A stretch of DNA of 64,000 nt from Deltaproteobacteria bacterium (GTDB lineage: Bacteria; Bdellovibrionota_B; Oligoflexia; Oligoflexales; CAIYRB01). The stretch is from assembly GCA_016874735.1 (NCBI GenBank), contig VGTI01000003.1:124001-188000 (forward strand). Direction: 5' to 3'. The notes beneath the pieces are model-generated. The model did no database searches. It was not told the origin of the DNA and saw nothing but the letters and a program-made list of their open reading frames with translations. Made by a program: the position numbers and the translations under genes. This document shows, one piece after another, positions 17,379 through 26,472 of this stretch (positions within the stretch are counted from its first letter, which is position 1; each line of letters starts with the position of its first letter).

Positions 17379-18116
17379 CTATGACTCGATTGTCTGGCCA
17401 TCTGCAGCCGCATGTTGCAGTTCGAATACTGCCGGCAACACTTCCGAAGCTGAGTCAATAATCTTTAAAACATCGTTTTTGGAGAAAGCTGCTCGCTCAG
17501 CGGTGCCCTGGATTTCGAGAATCTTCCCACTTTGCGTCATAACTACATTCATATCCAAGTCGGCTGTGCTGTCCTCAGAGTAGTCAAGATCAACTAGGAC
17601 CTCACCCTCCCTCACCCCAACAGAGACCGCCGCAACAGCATCATTCAGTGGGTTGTGTTTAAGTCGACCGCTTCTCAGCAATTTGGAAACAGCCATCTTA
17701 AGTGCGACGTACCCACCTGTAATAGAGGCGGTTCGTGTCCCACCATCAGCCTGAATGACGTCGCAATCAATAGTAAAAGTAAGATCAGGGCACTTAGTGA
17801 GGTCGATGATCCCGCGGAGTGAACGACCGATGAGCCTCTGTATTTCCTGTGTCCTTCCAGATATGGAACCACCCCGTTCACGTCTGATCCGTTGCCCCGA
17901 GGAGCCCGGTAACATCGAATACTCAGCAGTTAACCAACCCTGGGCAGGTTGTGCGTTTCGCAAAAAAGATGGCACTCCGTCATCAGCTGAGACCGTGCAG
18001 ATGACCTTCGTGTCACCAAACTCCACCAAAACACTGCCTGTGGCATGTTTAGTGAAATGGGGAACAAACCTCATGGGTCGCATTTGGCTTGATGAGCGGC
18101 CGTCTGATCGCAACAT
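17379..18116 (-). CDS. rph: Ribonuclease PH
   Basis: 245 residues, standard for RNase PH. The N-terminus RSDGRSSSQMRPMRF and the later GSSGQRIRRERGGSISGRTQEI and DCDVIQADGGTRTASITG are signature stretches; the second holds the Arg residues that bind phosphate. The enzyme trims the 3' ends of tRNA precursors using phosphate. ATG 18116 starts the conserved N-terminus. It converges with the tail-anchored gene (17 bases between stops), and about 120 bases separate it from purF upstream, so it may have its own promoter. The C-terminal ~20 residues are less conserved. Confidence 0.94.
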   Translation of the reverse strand: MLRSDGRSSSQMRPMRFVPHFTKHATGSVLVEFGDTKVICTVSADDGVPSFLRNAQPAQGWLTAEYSMLPGSSGQRIRRERGGSISGRTQEIQRLIGRSLRGIIDLTKCPDLTFTIDCDVIQADGGTRTASITGGYVALKMAVSKLLRSGRLKHNPLNDAVAAVSVGVREGEVLVDLDYSEDSTADLDMNVVMTQSGKILEIQGTAERAAFSKNDVLKIIDSASEVLPAVFELQHAAADGQTIES

Positions 18117-18150
18117 AAATTAACTCCAAGCTCTACTGGCAAAGGGCACC

Positions 18151-18166
18151 GTACCCAGTGGGGTAC
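18151..18166. other. Small perfect hairpin between purF and rph
   Basis: GTACCC and GGGTAC form a six-pair stem around AGTG. It lies in the 118-base gap after the purF stop and before rph. There is only a short T-run after it on the minus strand, so a terminator role is weakly supported. Confidence 0.3.
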
Positions 18167-18234
18167 CAATTTGGCGGCCAACCTACCCAATATATGGTTT
18201 GAGTGGAAGATCAAATCTGCTTTAGTGGTCGATG

Positions 18235-19674
18235 TCAAATCCCCGACCTTAATCCGGGCCCACAAGCATCAGTGGGCTGGGTACTAATACTTGCATGGAC
18301 TGACTCTGGATATTTTCCGTTGAAGCATGCAGTACAGAATCGACCTGGATCAGAATCACCTAAAACAGACCGCAAGCCCTCAATGCTCAGGTACGCCAAA
18401 CTATCGCAGCCAATATAGGCCCTTATGGCATCGACATTTTTTTGCGCTGCCAGGAGTTTGGCTCGCTCTGGGGTATCGACTCCATAGAAGCACGAGTAGG
18501 TAATTGGCGGTGAGCCAATGCGCATATGGATGCGCTTCGCGCCAGCCTGCCTAATCATCCGAATTATTTTGGCGGAAGTTGTGCCCCGGACAATCGAGTC
18601 ATCCACAACGACCACGCTCTTACCCTTTAGGACACTCAACACTGGATTCAGCTTAAGTCGAACGCCAAAATCTCTGATTTCTTGAGCTGGCTGAATAAAA
18701 GTGCGCCCCACATAGTGGTTACGAACCAAGCCAAGCTCGAAAGGAAGGCTGGCCCCCTCTGAAAAGCCGACGGCCATCGGTACTCCGGAGTCTGGAACTG
18801 CGATCACAATATCAGCATCTGGCGCGGGCGCCTCCTCTGCTAGCATGCGCCCCATCTTGCGTCTCAGGCTGTAAATTTCGTCCCCAAAGATTTGACTATC
18901 CGGACGGGCAAAATAAATTGGCTCAAACGAACAAAAAGCCGTTTGACGTTTAGGCAATGGGAAGTGCGAGGTCAAGCCTTCAGCAGTGATCTCAACGACC
19001 TCGCCAGGCTGTATTTCGCGTATCAACGTTGCATCCATCAAATCTAGGGCACAGGTTTCGCTTGCTACGATGTAACTATTTTGTCTTTGGCCCAAAACTA
19101 GGGGTCGAAATCCATACGGGTCACGAACCGCGTAAAGCCGTGACTCAGCCTGGATGACCATCGAGTAGGCCCCGCTGACCTTTGCCATCACTGTAAAGAT
19201 ACGCTCGAGGATGGTGGGGGCCTCAGCTCGCGCGAGAAGATGGACAAAGATCTCAGAATCAGACGTGCTTTGAAACACGCTACCCGAACGCTCTAGCTCC
19301 GTCCGAATTGCGGCCGCATTCGTCAGATTACCGTTATGGGCGATAGCGAGAGCACCGAGCGATGTGCGGAAATAAAAAGGCTGCACGTTTTGGATTATGT
19401 GACCACCCTGGGTGGAATAGCGCACATGCCCAACGGCACAGTCACCTTTTAGCTGAGAGAGAATTGCTGGATTGAAACTCTCGGCAACCAGACCGAATGA
19501 TTTATGGGCATTGAACTTGGCCTGCTCAGTCTGGCCATCCCGTTCAAGAGATACGATACCGCACCCCTCCTGGCCTCTGTGCTGCTGAGCAAAAAGTCCA
19601 AGGTAGACCATACTCGCAGCGTCGGGATGACCCAGTACCCCAACGACCCCACATTCTTCGCGTATCGACTTCAT
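18235..19674 (-). CDS. purF: Amidophosphoribosyltransferase
   Basis: 479 residues; catalyses the first committed step of purine synthesis, PRPP plus glutamine to phosphoribosylamine. A short propeptide (MKSIREE) precedes CGVVGV, whose Cys becomes the N-terminal nucleophile after processing. The four Fe-S cluster Cys of the Bacillus-type enzyme are visible: one in CSFEPIYFARPDS, one in ITYSCFYG, and two in FCTACFNGKYP near the end. The PRPP motif is VVVDDSIVRGTTS. ATG 19674 is chosen because TGAGG lies five bases upstream and it gives the right propeptide; a TTG 13 codons upstream overlaps purL and is less likely. It follows purL by 39 bases in the same operon. Confidence 0.95.
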   Translation of the reverse strand: MKSIREECGVVGVLGHPDAASMVYLGLFAQQHRGQEGCGIVSLERDGQTEQAKFNAHKSFGLVAESFNPAILSQLKGDCAVGHVRYSTQGGHIIQNVQPFYFRTSLGALAIAHNGNLTNAAAIRTELERSGSVFQSTSDSEIFVHLLARAEAPTILERIFTVMAKVSGAYSMVIQAESRLYAVRDPYGFRPLVLGQRQNSYIVASETCALDLMDATLIREIQPGEVVEITAEGLTSHFPLPKRQTAFCSFEPIYFARPDSQIFGDEIYSLRRKMGRMLAEEAPAPDADIVIAVPDSGVPMAVGFSEGASLPFELGLVRNHYVGRTFIQPAQEIRDFGVRLKLNPVLSVLKGKSVVVVDDSIVRGTTSAKIIRMIRQAGAKRIHMRIGSPPITYSCFYGVDTPERAKLLAAQKNVDAIRAYIGCDSLAYLSIEGLRSVLGDSDPGRFCTACFNGKYPESVHASISTQPTDACGPGLRSGI

Positions 19675-19713
19675 GAATGCCTCAGCGATGTGCTGATTAA
19701 CTGAGCTACGCAA

Positions 19714-22011
19714 CTAGACCAAGCTTGATGTAAAGGCATGCTGGCAAAGTTGCAGCGGTGTCGTCCATGGTCCCCAGCTGACCACCGATGACACCTCGAC
19801 TTGGCCTGCCTGAACGACGGCGTTGTATCGCAAACTTGCCGCTAATTGCAAGGCCTTAGACTCTGCGCCTGGTTTGATTGCCAATAGGTAGCTACCACCG
19901 AGTTCCCCCAAATAGCGCTCAATCTCCGAAAAACCAGCTAATTCCTTTGCCTGAAGCCTAAGGGTCAGTCCAAGGTCAGTCTTGGCAATCATTTTGACGG
20001 CGGTAGTAACAATACCTCCGTCTCCGACATCGCGGCAGGCCGCAACGAGATCGTTATTAATTACCTCACGGAGGAAGTTCATAGATTCTTTTTCCGCCAG
20101 CCAGTCTATAGCCGGCGCGACGCCTTGGCGTCCGTTCTGATCCAATAGTTTTGCCGCTAGAGACCCACCAAACTCTGGCTTTACCGATTTTGGATAAAGC
20201 AGAAAGAGTTGGGTTGGTTGTTTTACAGTCGCAGCTGGACTTAATCTGACATCACTGATCTTGCCGACCATCCCAATCATGGGAGTAGGCGCAATACTCT
20301 CGCCATCGGTTTCGTTGTATAGACTCACATTTCCGCTCACTACTGGAACCGCTAGTTCGCGACACGCCTCACTAATGCCGTCGACACCTGCCGAAAAATC
20401 AGCCATGACCGCAGGATCTTCGGGATTGCCGTAGTTTAGGCAGTCGGTAATCGCGAGTGGCTTACCGCCCGCAGCAGCTACAGAACGAGCAGCCTTAAGC
20501 ACCGCGTGTGCGCCACCATGGTAAGCGTCGAGTCGGTTGTACCGTTCATTACATGCCGCAACTGCAATCATACCTAGGAACGGCTCGCTAGGATCTGCCC
20601 ATTCGGACCGGACCCAGAGGGCGGCAGCGCCCTGTTCTTCGGGTCCAAGAACGGTCTGGGTTCCGATATGATGGTCATACTGACGATATACCTTCTCTTT
20701 GTCGCCCGTATCACGCAGAGTGGCGAGCAAAAGGGCTTCCGGTCCGCGCTGAAGCACCAGGTCACTAACCATCTTATTGTAGGAGCTTCCGTCTACCTCA
20801 GGCTTGGCCCGTGGCTTCATCGGCCGCTCATACTTTGGGGCCGCATCGGTCATCGGTGCAACGGGAACATCAACTTCGAGTTGACCCTGGTGTTGGATTT
20901 GAACACGCCCGGTATCGGTCACAACTCCGATGACCGTGCAGGCAAGTTGCCACTTGTCTAGCACGGCTTTCAGCTCGTCCCACCTATGAGGCTCGATAAC
21001 CATCAACATGCGTTCTTGAGATTCTGACAGCAGCAATTCATATGCCGACATGGCAGCTGTTCTGACCGGTACATGATCTAAGTCCATGAAGAGGCCGTTG
21101 CCAGCTCTTCCTGCCATTTCAAACGCAGACGATGTAAGTCCCGCAGCGCCCATATCCTGCAGGCCAACCACCAAGCCTTTTTCGAGTACTTCCAAAGTTG
21201 CCTCAAGGAGTAACTTTTCAGTAAACGGGTCGCCTACCTGCACCGTGCTGCGTTCATTAGCATCCTTAGTTGCAAACGAACCCGAGGCCATCGATGCCCC
21301 ATGGATACCGTCACGACCAGTCGCTGAACCCAAATAGATAACTAGGTTACCCCGCCCACTGGCATAACCCTTAAAAATGCGATCCTCGTGGATGACTCCG
21401 ACGGTCATTGCGTTCACTAGACAATTACCGTTGTAGGACGCATCAAAAGATATGTTGCCTGCTACTGTCGGCACACCAACACAGTTACCATAGTCGCCGA
21501 TACCTTTGACCACATTTTCGACCAGGTGCGGAGTTCTTTTATGAGTTCGAAGACCAAATCTTAATGCATTAAGATTTGCAATCGGTCTAGCCCCCATACA
21601 GAAAACGTCCCGCAAAATTCCACCGACACCCGTTGCTGCGCCCTGATACGGTTCGATATAGCTAGGGTGATTGTGACTCTCCATCTTGAAGGCCAGGCAG
21701 AGCTTGCCAGAGAGACGCACGACGCCAGCATTTTCTCCAGGACCCACAACCACATCAGGTCCCTCGGTCGGAAACCTCTTAAGATGTACACGAGACGACT
21801 TGTAGCTGCAGTGCTCGCTCCACATGGCTGAGAAAATACCAAGCTCGGCAAGGGTTGGGCGCCGTCCCAAAATATCCAAAATCTTGGCATACTCGTCTGA
21901 GCTTATTTTGTGCTTTCGTAGTAGTGCGGTGAATGAGGCGCCGTCCTTGTCGTCTATCAAATCGGGACGTGGGAGCTTTGATAATTCTGGAGCGGAAAAA
22001 GAGGAGTTCAT
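19714..22011 (-). CDS. purL: Phosphoribosylformylglycinamidine synthase, large subunit (PurL)
   Basis: 765 residues from ATG 22011. The size marks the small PurL that works with separate PurS and PurQ, both encoded just upstream. Recognisable stretches include FSAMWSEHCSYKSSR near the N-terminus, MESHNHPSYIEPYQGAATGVGG with the glycine-rich loop, and ESQERMLMV. It makes FGAM from FGAR, glutamine ammonia and ATP. A GTG seven codons upstream (22032) overlaps the purQ stop, but TGAGG lies five bases before ATG 22011, which is therefore preferred. The order purS-purQ-purL-purF is the classical arrangement. Confidence 0.95.
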   Translation of the reverse strand: MNSSFSAPELSKLPRPDLIDDKDGASFTALLRKHKISSDEYAKILDILGRRPTLAELGIFSAMWSEHCSYKSSRVHLKRFPTEGPDVVVGPGENAGVVRLSGKLCLAFKMESHNHPSYIEPYQGAATGVGGILRDVFCMGARPIANLNALRFGLRTHKRTPHLVENVVKGIGDYGNCVGVPTVAGNISFDASYNGNCLVNAMTVGVIHEDRIFKGYASGRGNLVIYLGSATGRDGIHGASMASGSFATKDANERSTVQVGDPFTEKLLLEATLEVLEKGLVVGLQDMGAAGLTSSAFEMAGRAGNGLFMDLDHVPVRTAAMSAYELLLSESQERMLMVIEPHRWDELKAVLDKWQLACTVIGVVTDTGRVQIQHQGQLEVDVPVAPMTDAAPKYERPMKPRAKPEVDGSSYNKMVSDLVLQRGPEALLLATLRDTGDKEKVYRQYDHHIGTQTVLGPEEQGAAALWVRSEWADPSEPFLGMIAVAACNERYNRLDAYHGGAHAVLKAARSVAAAGGKPLAITDCLNYGNPEDPAVMADFSAGVDGISEACRELAVPVVSGNVSLYNETDGESIAPTPMIGMVGKISDVRLSPAATVKQPTQLFLLYPKSVKPEFGGSLAAKLLDQNGRQGVAPAIDWLAEKESMNFLREVINNDLVAACRDVGDGGIVTTAVKMIAKTDLGLTLRLQAKELAGFSEIERYLGELGGSYLLAIKPGAESKALQLAASLRYNAVVQAGQVEVSSVVSWGPWTTPLQLCQHAFTSSLV

Positions 22012-22028
22012 CGGGCCCTCAGGTGTAA

Positions 22029-22745
22029 TCACATAAACGAAGTAAGGAAACTTTCAAGGATTGCCAGTCCGTCCGCGCTTCCACCTATAAGTAAATCAGT
22101 TGCACGCTCCGGGTGGGGCATAAGTCCCAGCACTCGCCCGTTTTCACTGACGATACCGGCAATGTTATCGAGTGCACCATTAGGGTTGGCATCTGCAGTC
22201 GCCGCGCCATTTTGATCAACGTAGCGAAATGCCACCTGACCGTTATCACGTAATCGCTGCAGTCCATCGTTATCGATGTGGTACCGACCCTCTCCGTGTG
22301 CGATCGGTACCCTGAGACGTCGACTAGCAAGTGAGCGACAGTATACGGATTCACCAGACCCAGCCATTAAATCAACTGCTTTACAGATAAATTTCCGGCC
22401 TTGGTTGCGAAGAAGAGCACCAGGTAACAAGTGAGACTCTGTCAAAACTTGAAAGCCGTTGCAAATACCGAGAGCTGGCCCTCCGCTAGCAACAAAGCTC
22501 TTTACCGCGGCCATAATTGGGGAGTGCGCAGCTAGAGCTCCGCTCCGAAGATAATCTCCGTAGCTAAAGCCACCAGGTAGCAATACCGCATCCAGATTAG
22601 GCAGAACTCGCTCCGTATGCCAGACGGGCTGAAGCTTAATGCCGAAATGACGCCAAAATGCATCGGCACAGTCTCTATCGCAATTAGAGCCAGGAAATTC
22701 GATCAGGCCAATACGCGGCACGCCAGTCGCAGTTATCCTTTTCAT
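22029..22745 (-). CDS. purQ: Phosphoribosylformylglycinamidine synthase, glutaminase subunit (PurQ)
   Basis: 238 residues, a class I glutamine amidotransferase. It begins with VPRIGLIEFPGSNCDRDC, contains LLPGGFSYGDYLRSG, and the nucleophile motif ALGICNGFQVL with Cys near residue 95. The catalytic His and Glu are in GLMPHPERATD near the C-terminus. It passes ammonia to PurL. The start ATG 22745 gives the conserved N-terminus and lies just after purS; the longer reading (34 more residues) would run through purS and is rejected. AGGAAG lies about 11 bases before it. Confidence 0.95.
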   Translation of the reverse strand: MKRITATGVPRIGLIEFPGSNCDRDCADAFWRHFGIKLQPVWHTERVLPNLDAVLLPGGFSYGDYLRSGALAAHSPIMAAVKSFVASGGPALGICNGFQVLTESHLLPGALLRNQGRKFICKAVDLMAGSGESVYCRSLASRRLRVPIAHGEGRYHIDNDGLQRLRDNGQVAFRYVDQNGAATADANPNGALDNIAGIVSENGRVLGLMPHPERATDLLIGGSADGLAILESFLTSFM

Positions 22746-22749
22746 GGCG

Positions 22750-23013
22750 TCACAACTTCCTGACTTGAAAGGTCTCAGAGACCGGATTAGCAAGGAATTC
22801 ACGCGCCACACTTTCGACCAACGCAGCCCCTTGACCGGACTTGTCATCGACAGTCAAGATATAGCGCTTGCTGACCTGGACCGATCTGACGCCATCGTAT
22901 CCGATTCTTGCCAGGGTCTCTTGGATCGCCCGAGCCTCGGGATCAAGAACTTCCGGTTTTAACTGCACCACAACTTCAAACTCAGAACTATCAGGCGAAC
23001 CCACCGAGGCCAT
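22750..23013 (-). CDS. purS: Phosphoribosylformylglycinamidine synthase subunit PurS
   Basis: 87 residues, the normal size of PurS. The pattern FEVVVQLKPEVLDPEARAI then YDGVRSVQVSKRYIL is the typical PurS fold (V.LKP.VLDP and V..G..). PurS bridges PurL and PurQ. The gene starts 15 bases after the sdhB stop, so purine synthesis appears to be transcribed together with succinate dehydrogenase. PurS ends four bases before the purQ ATG. Confidence 0.92.
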   Translation of the reverse strand: MASVGSPDSSEFEVVVQLKPEVLDPEARAIQETLARIGYDGVRSVQVSKRYILTVDDKSGQGAALVESVAREFLANPVSETFQVRKL

Positions 23014-23028
23014 GCTAACCCTTCCGCA

Positions 23029-23808
23029 TCAATCCTCGCCGCCGCCAGCCTTTTTCTCCGGTCCTGAGCCGCAAATCGAGGCGTTAAGATAATCCCTATT
23101 CATTCGAGCAATGAAACGAACGCTGATCTCTTTCGGACATACCGCTTCGCATTCAAACTGATTGGTACAGTTTCCAAAACCCTCTTTGTCCATCTGCTGG
23201 ACCATACTGAGAGCCCGACGCTGACGCTCCGGTTGACCTTGGGGTAGCAAGCCCAGATGCGAAATCTTGGCTGAGGTAAAAAGCATCGCCGACGCATTCT
23301 TACACGCAGCCACGCACGCTCCGCATCCAATACACTGCGCAGCATCCATCGCCTGGTCTGCAGTATCCTTTGGTATTGGCAAGCAGTTAGCATCTTGTGC
23401 ACCACCTGCATTTACCGAAACATATCCGCCAGCTTGGATTATCCGATCAAAGGCCGACCGGTCAACAACAAGATCCTTAATAATCGGAAAGGCCTTGGCT
23501 CTCCATGGCTCAATGTAAAGCTCGTCGCCATCTTTGAAAGAACGCATATGCAATTGACAGGTAGTCGTGGCCTTTTCCGGGCCGTGAGCTACTCCGTTAA
23601 TCATGAGCGAGCAGGAACCGCAAATACCCTCGCGGCAATCATGCTCGAACGCTATGGGCTCCTCACCTTTACTGATAAGGTCTTCGTTAACTACATCAAG
23701 CATCTCCAGGAATGACATGTGAGGACTGACGTTAGGAGCGTCATAAGTCACCATTTTGCCACTAGACTTTGCGTTTTTTTGGCGCCAAACATGCAACTTT
23801 AGCTTCAT
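23029..23808 (-). CDS. sdhB: Succinate dehydrogenase / fumarate reductase iron-sulfur subunit
   Basis: 259 residues with all three Fe-S sites. The [2Fe-2S] ligands are in CREGICGSC (Cys58, 63, 66) plus a Cys near 83. The [4Fe-4S] site is [11 protein letters not shown] near 158-168. The third cluster is near [12 protein letters not shown] around 218-229. Electrons flow from SdhA through these to the membrane cytochrome. It overlaps sdhA by one base (stop TAA/ATG). The N-terminus and Cys spacing resemble the type found with single cytochrome b subunits in Bacteroidetes and deltaproteobacteria. The direction of the complex (oxidation or reduction) cannot be read from sequence. Confidence 0.95.
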   Translation of the reverse strand: MKLKLHVWRQKNAKSSGKMVTYDAPNVSPHMSFLEMLDVVNEDLISKGEEPIAFEHDCREGICGSCSLMINGVAHGPEKATTTCQLHMRSFKDGDELYIEPWRAKAFPIIKDLVVDRSAFDRIIQAGGYVSVNAGGAQDANCLPIPKDTADQAMDAAQCIGCGACVAACKNASAMLFTSAKISHLGLLPQGQPERQRRALSMVQQMDKEGFGNCTNQFECEAVCPKEISVRFIARMNRDYLNASICGSGPEKKAGGGED

Positions 23809-25721
23809 TACTTATAGCTCCTCGTCGCGAGCTTGATGTTTTCATAAACCAAAGGCTCTATGTGACGCTTCGGAGCCTTACCTTCGCCTTGATGCTCCCA
23901 CACCGCCGCATGGGAAAAATTTGTATCATCGCGTTTGGCTTCGCCCTCAATTTGGTACTCCTCGCGGAAGTGACCCCCGCAGGATTCCTCACGGGTTAAC
24001 GCATCAGCGCACATGAGCTCACCAAACTCAAGAAAGTCGGCCACGCGCCCAGCTTTTTCAAGTGATTGGTTTAAGTTTTCACCCTCACCAAGCACACGGA
24101 CGTTTTGCCAAAACTCCTCTCGCAGAGCGGGAATCTTTTGCAGAGCCTCACTTAAACCAGCACGGTTCCTGGCCATGCCGCACTGATCCCACATAATGCG
24201 ACCAAGTTCTTTGTGAAAGCTATCAACAGACCGCTTTCCATTGATGCCGAGCAACCTTTGGAGTCTACCGTTGACAGCAGACTCCGCTTCTTTGAAGGCA
24301 TCGCCTGACGGGGTCACAGGATCACGACTCACACCTGCCAAGTAGTTACTTATCGTGTAAGGCAGGACAAAATAGCCGTCAGCAAGACCCTGCATGAGAG
24401 CACTTGCGCCAAGGCGATTTGCTCCATGGTCGGAAAAATTAGCCTCACCGATTACAAAAAGACCTGGAATCGTGCTCTCTAGGTTATAGTCCACCCAAAG
24501 TCCACCCATCGTGTAATGGACAGCAGGGTAGATGCGCATCGGCACCCTATAGGGATCCTCACCAGTGATTCGTTCGTACATCTGAAAGAGGTTGCCGTAG
24601 CGCTGAGCGATGACATCTGACCCAAGTCTCTGGATAGAATCGCGGAAATCAAGATAAACACCGAGACCATGCTCTCCTACTCCGCGACCCTCATCACAGG
24701 CCTCCTTAGCCGACCGCGATGCAATGTCCCGAGGCGCTAGGTTGCCGTAGCTTGGGTATTTGCGCTCGAGGTAGTAGTCGCGCTCCTCCTCGGGAATTTG
24801 CTCCGGTGAGCGCCTATCGGCGGACTTTTTAGGAGCCCAAACACGCCCGTCGTTCCGTAACGATTCCGACATCAGTGTCAGTTTACTTTGGTAATCACCA
24901 CTCACTGGAATGCAAGTTGGATGAATTTGCGTAAAACAAGGATTACCGAAACCTGCGCCTCGCTTATAGGCACGAAACGTGGCGGTGACGTTAGATCCCT
25001 TGGCGTTAGTCGACAGGTAGAAGACATTACCATATCCGCCACTGGCGAGCACGACGGCGTGGGCTGCAAAGCTCTCGACCTTGCCAGTTACCAAGCTGCG
25101 AACCACAATACCTGTGGCTTTTCCGTCTTTAACTACCAGGTCCAACATCTCTGTGCGCGGGAACATCTTCACTTTGCCAGCAGCAATCTGCCTTTCAAGC
25201 GACTGATAAGCTCCCAAAAGCAACTGCTGCCCAGTCTGCCCCCGAGCGTAGAAAGTACGAGACACCTGGGCACCGCCAAAAGACCTATTGGCGAGCTGAC
25301 CACCATACTCCCGCGCAAAAGGGACGCCTTGCGCTACGCACTGGTCAATGATGTTGCGGCTAACCTCGGCCAAGCGGTAAACATTGGCCTCGCGAGAACG
25401 AAAATCACCGCCCTTGATTGTGTCGTAAAACAGCCGGTAAACGCTATCGCCATCGCCCTGGTAATTCTTGGCTGCATTAATCCCGCCCTGTGCCGCAATC
25501 GAGTGCGCACGTCGAGGACTGTCCTGAAAGCAAAAGCAAAGCACATTGTAGCCAAGCTCAGCCAAAGTTGCCGCCGCAGACCCCCCGGCCAACCCAGTGC
25601 CTACTACAATGACTGTATATTTTCGTTTATTTGCCGGATTAACTAGCTTGGCATTGCCTTTGTAGCTGGTCCATTTGTCGGCCAATGGGCCGGATGGGAT
25701 CTTGGGATCGAGATTCATCAT
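23808..25721 (-). CDS. sdhA: Succinate dehydrogenase / fumarate reductase flavoprotein subunit
   Basis: 637 residues, the long form typical of type B enzymes. The FAD motif [18 protein letters not shown] lies near residue 40 and [15 protein letters not shown] near 73 contains the His that carries covalent FAD. Substrate-binding parts include the CFTQIHPT and [11 protein letters not shown] stretches. It oxidises succinate to fumarate on the cytoplasmic face. The start is two consecutive ATGs at 25721 and 25718; the first is given. It sits between sdhC and sdhB in the order C-A-B. Confidence 0.96.
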   Translation of the reverse strand: MMNLDPKIPSGPLADKWTSYKGNAKLVNPANKRKYTVIVVGTGLAGGSAAATLAELGYNVLCFCFQDSPRRAHSIAAQGGINAAKNYQGDGDSVYRLFYDTIKGGDFRSREANVYRLAEVSRNIIDQCVAQGVPFAREYGGQLANRSFGGAQVSRTFYARGQTGQQLLLGAYQSLERQIAAGKVKMFPRTEMLDLVVKDGKATGIVVRSLVTGKVESFAAHAVVLASGGYGNVFYLSTNAKGSNVTATFRAYKRGAGFGNPCFTQIHPTCIPVSGDYQSKLTLMSESLRNDGRVWAPKKSADRRSPEQIPEEERDYYLERKYPSYGNLAPRDIASRSAKEACDEGRGVGEHGLGVYLDFRDSIQRLGSDVIAQRYGNLFQMYERITGEDPYRVPMRIYPAVHYTMGGLWVDYNLESTIPGLFVIGEANFSDHGANRLGASALMQGLADGYFVLPYTISNYLAGVSRDPVTPSGDAFKEAESAVNGRLQRLLGINGKRSVDSFHKELGRIMWDQCGMARNRAGLSEALQKIPALREEFWQNVRVLGEGENLNQSLEKAGRVADFLEFGELMCADALTREESCGGHFREEYQIEGEAKRDDTNFSHAAVWEHQGEGKAPKRHIEPLVYENIKLATRSYK

Positions 25722-25736
25722 CGCCTCACTGTTGAA

Positions 25737-26393
25737 TTATTGCACTAAGCCAAGCAGCACCGAGACAGGAATACTGGAAAAACCTAAAGCCAATACAACA
25801 CCAAGAATTGGACCAATGGCACGTATCATCGAATTGTACTTGGGATGGTTTAGTCCGAGCGTTTGGAAGAGACTTGAAATGCCATGAGAGAGATGCGCAC
25901 CAAGTAAAACCATTCCAACAACGTAACTAAATGAGACCATCGGGCTCTTAAAAGAGCTCACCAGCATGGTATAGACATCTAGTTGGGCAAACTCAGGATT
26001 AGTTACGCGAAAGGTCAGGTGCGCTAAGTGATATACGATGTAACTCAACAGCACCAACCCACTGAGTACCATCGAGCGCGATGCCGCCTTGGCTTTCGTA
26101 TATGATTTTTTAGCGTAAGCTACGGGTCTTGCATTTTTATTATGAATGTTTAGCTTGATCGTAAAAAAGATGTGCAGTCCGACCATGGCCAGAAGACCAA
26201 GGCGCGCCACCCACAGCAAGGCCCCCTTGCTGTGGAGCCATTCAGAGTATGCGTTGATGGCATCTCTGCCGGCAAAAATCAGCAAATTACCCGAAAGATG
26301 GGCTACAACAAATCCCACCATAGCCAAACCTGTCAAAGCTACTGCTGACTTAGCCCCAATTGATGAACGAATGTATTGTTTAAACCAGGACAT
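25737..26393 (-). CDS. sdhC: Succinate dehydrogenase cytochrome b subunit (five-helix type)
   Basis: 218 residues with about five membrane helices and several His (VVAHLSGNLL, GLHIFFTIKL, YHLAHLTFR, LGAHLSHGI) placed as in diheme cytochrome b subunits. There is no sdhD gene, so a single membrane subunit probably anchors the complex, as in type B enzymes that use menaquinone. This agrees with the mqnB-like gene at 11451. ATG 26393 is preferred over an ATG 10 codons upstream because AGGGG lies six bases before it. A candidate promoter lies about 50-75 bases upstream. It heads the sdhCAB-purSQLF operon. Confidence 0.88.
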   Translation of the reverse strand: MSWFKQYIRSSIGAKSAVALTGLAMVGFVVAHLSGNLLIFAGRDAINAYSEWLHSKGALLWVARLGLLAMVGLHIFFTIKLNIHNKNARPVAYAKKSYTKAKAASRSMVLSGLVLLSYIVYHLAHLTFRVTNPEFAQLDVYTMLVSSFKSPMVSFSYVVGMVLLGAHLSHGISSLFQTLGLNHPKYNSMIRAIGPILGVVLALGFSSIPVSVLLGLVQ

Positions 26394-26439
26394 CTTCAAC
26401 CCCTGCGGAGAAAACTGCCACACGAACTAAACTGAACTG

Positions 26440-26467
26440 ACTATATTGTACCGCATCTTGATGAGAA
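26440..26467 (-). promoter_or_regulatory. Possible promoter for sdhCAB-purSQLF
   Basis: On the minus strand, TTCTCA (26467-26462) and TATAGT (26445-26440) are 16 bases apart, upstream of the sdhC ATG. The same two hexamers, with a 17-base spacer, precede parA. The -35 matches TTGACA at four of six positions. Confidence 0.35.
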
Positions 26468-26472
26468 GCGTT

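Noticed and set aside
24888-25646. 252-codon plus-strand frame opposite sdhA
   Set aside because: It lies entirely inside the strongly conserved SdhA gene and shows no domain or ribosome-binding site of its own.
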